Assembly: GCF_009831235.1 (NCBI RefSeq)
Contig: NZ_WUUL01000009.1
Location: 1-64,000, forward strand
DNA length: 64,000 nt
Source: Shimazuella alba
GTDB taxonomy: Bacteria; Bacillota; Bacilli; Thermoactinomycetales; Thermoactinomycetaceae
Direction of reading: 5' to 3'
In this document: in pieces, positions 46,446-53,881 of the stretch
Position numbering within the stretch: the first letter of the stretch is position 1
Layout: the number at the start of each line of letters is the position of its first letter
Notes under the pieces: generated by a model
Databases searched by the model: none
The model's input: the letters and a program-made list of their open reading frames with translations, nothing else
Told to the model about the DNA's origin: nothing
Position numbers and translations under genes: made by a program

Positions 46446-46963
46446 TTAAAGTAGGGATACCAATGCATGTCTATCAAGTTAATAACAAAATAGTCCCTCC
46501 GAAACAATTTATAGCTAATATATATATTATGTTAAAACCAAGTCTAACCTAGACTTGGTTTTAGTGTATGGATTTTTATCTTTTCCACTGCATACTTAAC
46601 CTTGTGTTTCATAATTGCTTGATTTTTTATTGATTATTTTTCCGAACATGAGCTATAAAACCTTATCGTTATTTGCATTTACAATTATTTCTATCTATTG
46701 TGCCGCTTTTGGACCTATCTTGGATGACTCCAAATATACACCGTTCTGAGAGGTTTTGTGACAAATAGTAATGTCATAAGTATATATTTATAAAAGTTTG
46801 TATAACGTGTCTTATTCATTGAATAACGATATAAACAACAAAAAAGCTGCAAGTTTTTATCTATGCAACTTTTCTTTGTTTTATATAAACATCATTAGAT
46901 GAATGTTAACGATGGGGCGGAATCAACACCATGTATTGACCCCGTCCCAAGGTGATCATGGCG
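46446..46963. other. Gene-free region with two hairpins
   Basis: About 520 AT-rich bases. A clear terminator lies at 46533-46563 and a weaker hairpin (AAAAGCTGCA/TGCAACTTTT) near 46840-46880. No ORF with a ribosome site was seen. Confidence 0.5.
46533..46563 (+). terminator. Terminator of the MFS gene
   Basis: ACCAAGTCTA and TAGACTTGGT form a perfect 10-bp stem with a 3-base loop, followed by TTTTAG. Confidence 0.85.
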
Positions 46964-47140
46964 TTACTCGCTGAGAACCTTGAGCTTCGCGTCGATCTTT
47001 TCCAGCTCCTTCTTGGCAGCCTCAGGGTCAGATCAGCTCAGCTGGATCGCGTCGACTAGAGCAACTCCCTGAAGAAGCATTTCAGCTTCGAGCGGGTTTG
47101 CATCCCCCTTCGCGCGTCAGCCTCGAAGATGTGCCGAGTT
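46964..47140 (-). pseudogene. GC-rich pseudogene of a small coiled-coil protein
   Basis: The minus strand reads DANPLEAEMLLQGVALVDAI, then QLS, stop, SDPEAAKKELEKIDAKLKV and LSE before a terminal stop. The amphipathic pattern suggests a short coiled coil. The frame is broken again at the 5' end. Base composition is far richer in GC than the flanks. Source unknown; phage-like in style (inference). Confidence 0.5.
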
Positions 47141-47162
47141 CCAAGTGCTCTCTAATATATTT

Positions 47163-47280
47163 AAATCTGAAGATTAAGATAATAATAAGTGCGGATTTGT
47201 TTATTTTGCTGTCGAGTCCTTCACTTACTAGAGACTAACGTGCCCCCGACAATATTGATAGTGTGAGCATCTTCAGATTT
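47163..47280. repeat. Perfect 12-bp inverted repeat flanking about 93 bases
   Basis: AAATCTGAAGAT (from 47163) and ATCTTCAGATTT (to 47280) are exact inverted copies, with a T-rich run after the right one. Nothing between them is coding. It could be a miniature inverted-repeat element or a long terminator. Confidence 0.45.
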
Positions 47281-47489
47281 TTTTCTTTTTCATTCTTCGT
47301 TCTTTTCCAATTTTTCATCAATTTGTTATTTAAATGATTTATTGCGTTTTGTTCCAGTTCGATATAGTTCTGTATTTCTTTTTTGATCTCATGCAATCAC
47401 TCCTTGCAGCCGCGCTGCCTATTTTAGTTGATAATACTGATAAAATCATTTAACCTATTAGATACAGGGCAACCTCAAATGGAGGACTA
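47281..47489. other. AT-rich gap before a GC-rich mini-gene
   Basis: No gene or repeat recognised; only the ribosome site GGAGGAC of the next small ORF at its right end. Confidence 0.4.
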
Positions 47490-47594
47490 ATGGAAATCGC
47501 AACAGGTTTTGCCTTCGGCGTGATCTCTGGTGCCATCGGCTTCTCGATCTTTTTGTCCGTCAACGCTTGCATCAACAAGCTTCGTCGGCGTTGA
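47490..47594 (+). CDS. 34-aa single-pass membrane mini-protein, GC-rich
   Basis: The ORF begins MEIATGFAFGVISGAIGFSI, ends in CINKLRRR and has GGAGGAC directly before the ATG. The sequence is one hydrophobic helix with a basic tail, suggesting a membrane-inserted peptide. It is followed 40 bases later by a strong hairpin. Composition is unlike the surroundings. It could be a holin-like or toxin-like peptide, but there is no proof. Confidence 0.5.
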   Translation: MEIATGFAFGVISGAIGFSIFLSVNACINKLRRR

Positions 47595-47632
47595 TGAATC
47601 GACGAGAGCGTGATCCGTAATTGCTCTTTGTG

Positions 47633-47677
47633 TCGGGTGATTTCTCCAAAACGGAGAGGTCACCCGGCTCCACGTTT
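47633..47677 (+). terminator. Terminator after the 34-aa mini-gene
   Basis: CGGGTGA..TCTCC pairs with GGAGA..TCACCCG around AAAAC, followed by GCTCCACGTTT. Confidence 0.75.
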
Positions 47678-47698
47678 ATCTCCTTGTTTCATCTAACC

Positions 47699-47926
47699 TC
47701 ACAAAAATAAGTTTCTGTAACTCAGATTGATATGGTGAACTTTATCTTTATCCTCTGTCCAAATCAAGAAGAGGACTTCAGCCATTACATATAGATTTCC
47801 ATCAGCTAACTTCCTTTGAGATACGGGTTGTTTTGTTTTCCCTATCCATTCTTTGTTTTTGAAGCTATCAATGATGAGCTGGTATTTTTCTTTGGTTTCA
47901 TCCTCTACCCAAAATGTAACGTCATA
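47699..47926 (-). pseudogene. C-terminal fragment of an unknown gene
   Basis: An open frame of 75 codons reads YDVTFWVEDETKEKYQLIID and on to INLSYRNLFL, then stops. It is preceded in frame by TGA and has no usable start, so it looks truncated at the array C4 side. Not recognised. Confidence 0.4.
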
Positions 47927-47953
47927 TCAAGGAACATCCCTAGCAGTACACTC

Positions 47954-48062
47954 GTTTAAATCCTCTTAATGAGGTGTTTCGCTTTGTAATACTACAAAGC
48001 AATTTAACTAGTGGATTATACAAAAGTTTCAATCTTCTTAATGAAGTGTTTCGCTTTGTAAT
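47954..48062 (-). CRISPR. CRISPR array C4, two repeats
   Basis: Repeats begin at 47954 and 48026 (period 72). Both end GTGTTTCGCTTTGTAAT. The left repeat carries CCTC...GAGG where the right one has CTTC...GAAG, a compensated change in the hairpin. One spacer of about 35 bases. Confidence 0.88.
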
Positions 48063-48300
48063 GGAGCGGCTCAGATTCCTAGTTATCACTAATCCAAAAA
48101 TACAATTTCCGAACACCTCGTCGTCATCACCTAATATCTGGGTAAAAATGAACAAAATCAAATTCTGACAATAGCTGTATCCCTTGATACTTATAGGATT
48201 TGCCGTTTCCGACGACCTCTTGGGGAAAATCCCAATGCATAGGGTGTTCGGAAAAGAGTAAGTGATTTTTATTTGCTAAAGCTAACTATACTACAATTTT
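48063..48300 (-). promoter_or_regulatory. Leader of array C4
   Basis: Best-preserved leader: arms TTTCCGAACACC (48106-48117) and GGTGTTCGGAAA (48243-48254) are exact inverted copies 125 bases apart; core CCGTTTCCGACGACCTC; distal AACTATACTACAA. It lies directly after the 150-aa gene, which reads in the same direction. Confidence 0.82.
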
Positions 48301-48329
48301 TCTCATGATTATACCTCATTGATAAACAT

Positions 48330-48782
48330 CTATTGCTCTACAGTCGAGTTTATCTCCTCTATTTCTACTACTTCTCTATCCTTTTGTCTTACATGAGTTG
48401 GACAAGCAAATATATCAAAGTTTGCTCCTTGAATATAAACAATGCCATCTAACATCTCAATAACTTTAGTATCCAGCATGGTAAATAGGATGGTTTGTCC
48501 ATTCTGAGCTTGTATCTGCACCTTACTCACTGTCTTGTCTTCACTTATTGAACGAGCGGGAGTTTCTGTAAGCTGCATCACGATATGCATCTTTTCCCTG
48601 TTATCTTGCTTATCAAAGACAGGGTTTAAATCTGTATCTAACCGATACGATGAGCAGTGTTTGATAAACTCCCAAAACCCTCTTACTTTTTTACCAGTAC
48701 CTGCGACGGTTAGTTGAACTACCTCATCTGGCAGGATCGAAGGGAGTAAAGGATTGTTCCTTTTGTTTGTTTCTTGTTCCAT
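48330..48782 (-). CDS. Unknown 150-aa protein next to CRISPR leader C4
   Basis: Not recognised. No signal peptide or membrane segment; the middle reads REKMHIVMQLTETPARSISE and the C terminus LDGIVYIQGANFDIFACPTH. ATG at 48782 with AAAGGAGG upstream, nine bases away. It is divergent from the HTH-TPR regulator and ends about 30 bases before the CRISPR leader, so transcription may run on into array C4. A decayed copy stands in the same position near leader C2. This association makes it a candidate partner of the arrays, but no function can be given. Confidence 0.65.
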   Translation of the reverse strand: MEQETNKRNNPLLPSILPDEVVQLTVAGTGKKVRGFWEFIKHCSSYRLDTDLNPVFDKQDNREKMHIVMQLTETPARSISEDKTVSKVQIQAQNGQTILFTMLDTKVIEMLDGIVYIQGANFDIFACPTHVRQKDREVVEIEEINSTVEQ

Positions 48783-49024
48783 CAATCTGACCTCCTTTGT
48801 ATTTGCTGAAATGATAAACTAAATAATGGTAATATAATCACTTTTTGTATTTCAATTTGCGAATTAAAATGAGCAGACTAATCCATCGTTATACAATCAA
48901 ATATGGCTAAAAAACCGTTAATTTATACCTTTATTTCAAAATTAAAATTAAAATGGAAATTATTTGATTATTCATCTATAATCTTGTACGCTATTGATCA
49001 AACAGAGATGTCGGAGTGTGAGAA

Positions 49025-50374
49025 ATGAAAACGTCTTATTTGGAAAAAAACGCTGACTTGATCAGCTATCTGATTCGGAAAGAAAGAAGTGCACGAGGTT
49101 GGCGCTTAGAGGATTTAGCAGATAAAACCGTATCAGTAAGTACAATCTCCAATATGGAGAACCAGACCGCACCTGTAAAAGAAATCAAAATCATCCACAT
49201 CATAGAGAAACTAGGGATCAGCAAAAAGGAACTGCCAAAACGAATCGAAGCAGCAACAAAGGAGATCAAGAAGTATCAAAATTCATTAAAGTTAATCGAA
49301 GCAATGTTAAATGGACAGAGCCTCTCAGAGGCAAAAGAGAAAATCGACCGGTTTTCCTTAGCCGAATACCATCCGCTACACCCGCTTGTCCTCTATTTCC
49401 GAGCATACTATCACTATTACAAACGAGAATATGAGATTGCCGAAGAGACACTTCACCATACGATGAGTATTTGTAAACAATATCATTTAAATCCAAAACC
49501 TAATTTTCTTTCTGATTGTTTTTGCCTACTAAGCTCTAGTAGTTATAAAAAAAACAATATAGAAAAGGCTCTAATCTTGGCAGAACAAGGCTTAAACCAA
49601 TTAAATGAAACTATCCCTCACAATAAAGTGAAGTACATGTTATTAGGAAACAAAATTATTTTTCTTGAAAAACAAGGGGAGAATGCTCAAGCACTCCAAC
49701 TAGTTCGACAAGTTTGGAACTCCATTCAACAGGTAGAAAGTCATCCGGTAAAACTTAATTTTTATAAATCAAAAGCTAATCTTTTATTAAAAGGAAACCA
49801 GTTAGAGGATGCAATTTATTTTGCTTTGAAAGGATTCGAAATTGCACAAAGCAATCCTTGGAATCGCTTCACTTTTGACTTTTTAATGATTTTGGGATTG
49901 ATCTATCTACAACAAAAAAATTATGATGCTGCAAGTGAATATTTTCACACTGTTATTTGCTTGGATAAAAACATACAATTTCCTCGTAGACATGTAGATG
50001 CCTACACCAATCTAGCTATCCTCTATAATAGTCAACAAAACTGGGCTCTGACCAATGATTATGTTACCAAAGCTATTCAAATTGGAAGAGATATCAAAGA
50101 TATTTATCGTTTAACAAAAGCACTAATTGTTAATGGGTACTTTTATCAATCTCAGCATCAAACTAATGAGGCGATCCCATTGTATACAGAAGCATACTCC
50201 CTTGCAAAAGCAAATCGCTTTAAACATAGGCAGTTTAAGGCTTTATTTCACTTGTTAGAATGCCATGATATACTAAAAAATGAGCAAGAATTTATCCATT
50301 TAAACAAAGAACTGTTTTATTTGCAAAAGGAAATGGATTGGAAAGGTGATGACGATATATATGTTATTGCATAA
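49025..50374 (+). CDS. HTH-TPR regulator (RRNPP-like)
   Basis: A 449-residue protein. Residues about 12-68 form an XRE-type helix-turn-helix (LIRKERSARGWRLEDLADKT and VSTISNMENQ). From residue 80 to the end there are TPR-like helical repeats, for example NYDAASEYFHTVICLD and QTNEAIPLYTEAYSLAK. This layout is that of peptide-sensing regulators of the RRNPP group (PlcR, NprR, AimR). No short signal-peptide gene was found next to it. The ATG has only a weak ribosome site. It is followed by a terminator and array C5. Confidence 0.8.
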   Translation: MKTSYLEKNADLISYLIRKERSARGWRLEDLADKTVSVSTISNMENQTAPVKEIKIIHIIEKLGISKKELPKRIEAATKEIKKYQNSLKLIEAMLNGQSLSEAKEKIDRFSLAEYHPLHPLVLYFRAYYHYYKREYEIAEETLHHTMSICKQYHLNPKPNFLSDCFCLLSSSSYKKNNIEKALILAEQGLNQLNETIPHNKVKYMLLGNKIIFLEKQGENAQALQLVRQVWNSIQQVESHPVKLNFYKSKANLLLKGNQLEDAIYFALKGFEIAQSNPWNRFTFDFLMILGLIYLQQKNYDAASEYFHTVICLDKNIQFPRRHVDAYTNLAILYNSQQNWALTNDYVTKAIQIGRDIKDIYRLTKALIVNGYFYQSQHQTNEAIPLYTEAYSLAKANRFKHRQFKALFHLLECHDILKNEQEFIHLNKELFYLQKEMDWKGDDDIYVIA

Positions 50375-50447
50375 TCTAATAATGGGTCCAAATGATGACG
50401 AAGATATTAACGATTAATTTTCACAATCAAATTTACCGATTTTTCTA

Positions 50448-50475
50448 ACATCAGCTGAGAAGCTGGTGTTTTTTC
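50448..50475 (+). terminator. Terminator of the HTH-TPR gene
   Basis: ACATCAGCT and AGCTGGTGT form a stem with one G-T pair, then TTTTTC. It has a counterpart at 41792-41826 in the duplicated module. Confidence 0.78.
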
Positions 50476-50556
50476 TTTGTATGTAATCTTTTAAACAATA
50501 CTGTCCTGAACCTGTTGTAACGAAATTCGTGCAGCCTACAATCATAACTTCAATGT

Positions 50557-50593
50557 GTTTCAATCTTCTTATTGAAGTGTTTTGCTTTGTAAT
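50557..50593 (-). CRISPR. Solitary CRISPR repeat C5 with full leader
   Basis: GTTTCAATCTTCTTATTGAA then GTGTTTTGCTTTGTAAT: an intact repeat attached to a complete leader, with no second repeat detectable at 70-76 bases to the left. It could be a collapsed array or a never-expanded integration site. Confidence 0.75.
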
Positions 50594-50833
50594 CGCGCGG
50601 GTCAAATACCTTGGTATATCTAGCTTCAAAATAGGATTTCCGAACACCTCGCCAAAAACTCCTAATAACTGGAATAAAAATCGTTAAATCTGAATTCTGA
50701 CAATGACCAAACCCATTGTTATACATAGAGTTTGACGTCTCCGACGATCCCTAGGGAAAAATCCGACGCATAAGATGTTCGGAAAAATAGCTGAATTTAT
50801 CGATTTGTAAGACAAGTATACTATAATCATTTG
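50594..50833 (-). promoter_or_regulatory. Leader of repeat C5
   Basis: Arms TTTCCGAACACC (50637-50648) and GATGTTCGGAAA (50773-50784); core GACGTCTCCGACGATCC; distal AAGACAAGTATACTATAA. Order and spacing match leaders C4 and C7. Confidence 0.78.
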
Positions 50834-51032
50834 GAAATTTGCAGCCGAAGTTTTAGGGGTTTAAGGAGTAAACAACCAGAAAACGGTAATAGACTTTAAA
50901 GGATGGTAAAGCAGCTATATTTATTTGCCCCTATTCTATCAGCTAAATCTACTGATCAAATATGACCGATTTATTGGAAGTCTCTAGCATGTAAACTATC
51001 CACTTCAATAATCAAAGATTTGCATATATAGC

Positions 51033-51980
51033 TCAGACATACTGCTGCCTCAGCATCTCGATTTTTTGTTTGATATAGTTTACAGCTTCTACAGGTTCTA
51101 TAATCTTGGCTTCCTGCCCTAATCCCCAGATCATTTCCACATAAAAATCCAGATCCTTTTTGGGGATCACAGCTCGAACTGTGCCACTTCCGTCCTCATT
51201 ACTATCAACAGTATCATCGAACCAACCATTTGATTCAATTTTTTTACATCCTTTGGATGTGATATTTACGACTAAAGTGATTTTTTCCAATCTGTTTTTT
51301 TCAGGGGCATCCCAGTCAAATACAGATCTTTGATCTACATCTTCTCGGAAAGAGATAGATTCGTTTAAGCTCGCAAAGAGAATGCGATCTGCACGGAAAA
51401 GTCTATATGTTTTACGCAAAAAACAATAAGCTGGACAATACCAGTATCCCTGACTAGCATAGATTCCGATCGGTTGAATATCCCTTTCTGTTACTTCAGC
51501 AGCTGAACTGTATCTGATCGTCACGACTTTTTGAAGCATGATAGCTTGTAATAGAGTTTTGAGGTTTGCAGAAGACATAGATCGATGAGGACTCCAGATT
51601 ACTATTTTGTTTTGTAAACGATCGATTTGCCTTCTCACGTCATCAGGTAAATAATGATAAAACTTAAGAAGTGCCGAGGTCATCCCATCTTCAAATGGTA
51701 ACGAACCGAAATACTGCAAGGATTGAAAAGCGAAAAACATCGCAACTGCTTCACTTTCCAGAAAAGCTATAGGTGGGAGCATCCTTTCTTGTAACAACCT
51801 ATAGCCGCCGCCACGTCCCTGAACGGAGTATATGGGAAATCCTATTTCACTTAAATCTTGTAAATCCCGGGAAATGGTACGTGCAGACAATCCAAATTCA
51901 TCCGCGAGCTCTCGAACTGTAACATTCTTTTTTGCGTTGATCACCATCATGAGTTGAATAAGCCGCTGTGATTTATGCAA
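51033..51980 (-). CDS. WYL-domain transcription regulator (YafY/DeoR-like HTH)
   Basis: A 315-residue regulator. The N-terminal winged helix reads TVRELADEFGLSARTISRDL then GFPIYSVQGRGGGYRLL; the C-terminal half is a WYL ligand-binding domain. The TTG at 51980 has AGGAAAGGA upstream; the open frame further upstream lies in the operator. It is divergent from a SnoaL-like gene that it probably controls. WYL proteins sometimes regulate CRISPR loci, but the operators seen here favour the SnoaL gene. Confidence 0.9.
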   Translation of the reverse strand: MHKSQRLIQLMMVINAKKNVTVRELADEFGLSARTISRDLQDLSEIGFPIYSVQGRGGGYRLLQERMLPPIAFLESEAVAMFFAFQSLQYFGSLPFEDGMTSALLKFYHYLPDDVRRQIDRLQNKIVIWSPHRSMSSANLKTLLQAIMLQKVVTIRYSSAAEVTERDIQPIGIYASQGYWYCPAYCFLRKTYRLFRADRILFASLNESISFREDVDQRSVFDWDAPEKNRLEKITLVVNITSKGCKKIESNGWFDDTVDSNEDGSGTVRAVIPKKDLDFYVEMIWGLGQEAKIIEPVEAVNYIKQKIEMLRQQYV

Positions 51981-52015
51981 AAATATCCTTTCCTTTTCGA
52001 ATCGTTTTAGTATTA

Positions 52016-52038
52016 AATAAGACAAGAATTGTCTTATT
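52016..52038. promoter_or_regulatory. Palindromic operator between WYL regulator and SnoaL-like gene
   Basis: AATAAGACAA and TTGTCTTATT form a perfect 10-bp dyad around GAA/ATT bases, 36 bases upstream of the regulator start. Confidence 0.68.
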
Positions 52039-52067
52039 TTTATGTTACAGTTTATCTGCAATCAACA

Positions 52068-52080
52068 AATAAGACAAGAA
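52068..52080. promoter_or_regulatory. Third half-site of the WYL operator
   Basis: AATAAGACAAGAA repeats exactly the left half of the dyad at 52016, 17 bases before the SnoaL-like start codon. Confidence 0.6.
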
Positions 52081-52097
52081 AGTAGTGAATAAAAACT

Positions 52098-52520
52098 ATG
52101 GGTAATAAAAAAGAAACAACTAATCTAGCAACAGAATCCATCCAAAGCCGAACTAGTCAGGCTTTTCAGGCTTTCCAGAGAGCATTTGAAAAAGGCCAAG
52201 TAAACGAATTTCTTTCGCTTGTCACTGAGGATTTTCATTTCTTTGTTCCGTTACCTTTCGAGGAATGGAAAGAGGAACAACGAGGCAAGCAGCGATTGGA
52301 GGAACTAGTTCGCTTTGAACGCGAAACCTTGCAGTTGCAATTAACTCCCTTAATCGAACTGGAAGATAGGAATCATGGCATCGTGGTGTTCCGTGCAGAA
52401 GGGACTTTGAATAATGCGCCTTATAGTAATGAACTCAACGTTGTATTTGAGTTCGAGAATAACCAAATTCGATCATTTCGTGAATTTGTAGGCATGCCGC
52501 TGATGAACTATCAAAGTTAG
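52098..52520 (+). CDS. SnoaL-like / NTF2-fold protein
   Basis: A 140-residue protein of the cone-shaped NTF2-like fold, with FQRAFEKGQVNEFLSLVTED at the start of the fold and FEFENNQIRSFREFVGMPLM at its end. Such proteins bind small hydrophobic ligands or act as isomerases; no catalytic claim can be made. No strong ribosome site precedes the ATG; the start is chosen as the first one after the operator. Probably regulated by the divergent WYL protein. Confidence 0.8.
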   Translation: MGNKKETTNLATESIQSRTSQAFQAFQRAFEKGQVNEFLSLVTEDFHFFVPLPFEEWKEEQRGKQRLEELVRFERETLQLQLTPLIELEDRNHGIVVFRAEGTLNNAPYSNELNVVFEFENNQIRSFREFVGMPLMNYQS

Positions 52521-52605
52521 CAAGGCTAGAGACTATACTATTTTCTTAGCATTTATTGGGAACTTATGAAAATTTTAAGAAGAAAACACTCATATGGAAA
52601 GATAA

Positions 52606-52712
52606 GTTCAAACTCTTATTGAAGTGTTTCACTTTTTAACAATGGTGGAAAAATCATATACAGGTTACCACAAACCGTTTCAATCTTCTTATGAAGTGTT
52701 TCGCTTTGTAAC
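52606..52712 (-). CRISPR. CRISPR array C6, two repeats, truncated leader
   Basis: Repeats begin at 52606 (damaged: GTTCAAACTCTTATTGAAGT) and 52677 (GTTTCAATCTTCTTATGAAG then TGTTTCGCTTTGTAAC). Period 71. Only the first 45 or so bases of the leader (CGCGCATGTCAAATCCTTTG) survive before the sequence diverges at about 52760. Confidence 0.82.
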
Positions 52713-52850
52713 CGCGCATGTCAAATCCTTTGATCCATCTAACCCCAAAATAAAAGTACATCGTATATATGTTCTAGGCAGATGGAAGTTTAGTAAGTGA
52801 TGCCCTCAGTAGGCACTTTGGAGTGGGTGTCTACCGAGGACGGATAGGAT

Positions 52851-53131
52851 TTAAAAAGACCAAAGGTCACACTTGCGCATGACTCGCTCGAATTCACTGC
52901 GGTCATTCAAGTTATTTCTGAGATCCCTTTCCAGAATCTCACTCGAATTGTAAAAGCGCTTTGTTACGGAATGCTTTCGCATGTCAACAAGAAAGCCGTC
53001 CATGGCCTCTTGTCGGTTGCCTGTATCCCAAACCTTTAGTGCTTTATTGGTGCACAGATCCACGTACTGGCTAGCAGGGTTTCAAAAGGCACTTGTTTAT
53101 CCTTTCCTGTTATCATCGTAATTTCACTCAT
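52851..53131 (-). pseudogene. Frameshifted unknown gene
   Basis: The start MSEITMITGKDKQVPFE is in one frame and the body NPASQYVDLCTNKALKVWDT to the C terminus RKCDLWSF in another; a one-base shift near 53080 separates them. The body is GC-richer than the arrays around it. Not recognised. It might still express a shorter product from an internal start. Confidence 0.45.
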
Positions 53132-53503
53132 ATTAATCACGAGCATCTGCCATTTAGCAGATAACGACGATCTTTTATATTTTATCATAAAAAGGAGTCC
53201 CATAAGTGCTGATGGAGCGATGTGTTCGACGATTCTTTATCTTTGCAGTTTGAGAATCGTTTTGATAACTCTGTGTATTTGGTACTACTAAACCTCTCGA
53301 AAATACCCCTTCCATGAAAATAACGACATATCATAAAAGGGGTTTCTCACATTCTATTTTAGATTTCTTAGATTCGCAATTCTGACATCAAACTCATTTA
53401 AACTGAAAAGATTTCCCGCTAAGTACTTACTGGCTGTTTACCATTTCGTCTCTCATCAACTAATTCATTTCCTATACGGATGCGTAAATGCTGACGGAAA
53501 CTT
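53132..53503. other. AT-rich gap left of repeat C7
   Basis: About 370 bases with no gene or second CRISPR repeat detected. It includes an AACCCCTTT-like dyad near 53290-53345 (CCCCTT...AAGGGG). Confidence 0.4.
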
Positions 53504-53540
53504 GTTTCAATCCTCTTATGGAAGTGTTTTGCTTTGAAAC
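53504..53540 (-). CRISPR. Solitary CRISPR repeat C7 with leader
   Basis: GTTTCAATCCTCTTATGGAA then GTGTTTTGCTTTGAAAC. Only one repeat is found, attached to a complete leader. The hairpin has a C-A mismatch. Confidence 0.72.
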
Positions 53541-53770
53541 CGCGTGTGTCAAATCCCTTGGTACACCCTGCTCCAAAACAAGATTTCCGAACACCTCATC
53601 ATCACTTCCTAATATTTGTAAAAAATCACAAAAATCAATTTCTAAAAACGACCAAATCCATTGGTATTTCTAACGTTTGACGTTTCCCACGACCTTCTGG
53701 GGATAATCCGACGCGTAGGGTGTGCGGAAAATAACTGAATTTATCGATTGATAAGACAAGTATACTACAG
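53541..53770 (-). promoter_or_regulatory. Leader of repeat C7
   Basis: Arms TTTCCGAACACC (53584-53595) and GGTGTGCGGAAA (53719-53730); core CGTTTCCCACGACC; distal ACAAGTATACTACA. It shares the right third, including ATTTATCGATT and AAGACAAGTATACTA, most closely with leader C5. Confidence 0.78.
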
Positions 53771-53881
53771 CCCTCTCCAGGTTTGTACCCACCCTTAATA
53801 CGCATGAACTTTTCTCGTTGTCAGGAATATCTCTGTATAAAAAGACAAATAGCCACACAGAGATGGCAAGGAGGTTAACCT

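Noticed and set aside
47940-48168. Short frames on both strands at array C4
   Set aside because: They consist of repeat and leader sequence; similar frames appear at C5 and C7.
50448-50475. Possible extra CRISPR repeat left of C5
   Set aside because: It resembles the repeat tail, but is better explained as the terminator of the HTH-TPR gene, with a counterpart near 41800.
51033-51980. WYL regulator as a dedicated CRISPR regulator
   Set aside because: Its operator-like sites lie between it and the SnoaL-like gene, and no such site is seen in the leaders.
39216-53770. cas1, cas2, cas3, cas9 or cas10 near the arrays
   Set aside because: Every larger frame between the arrays was read; none matches these families.
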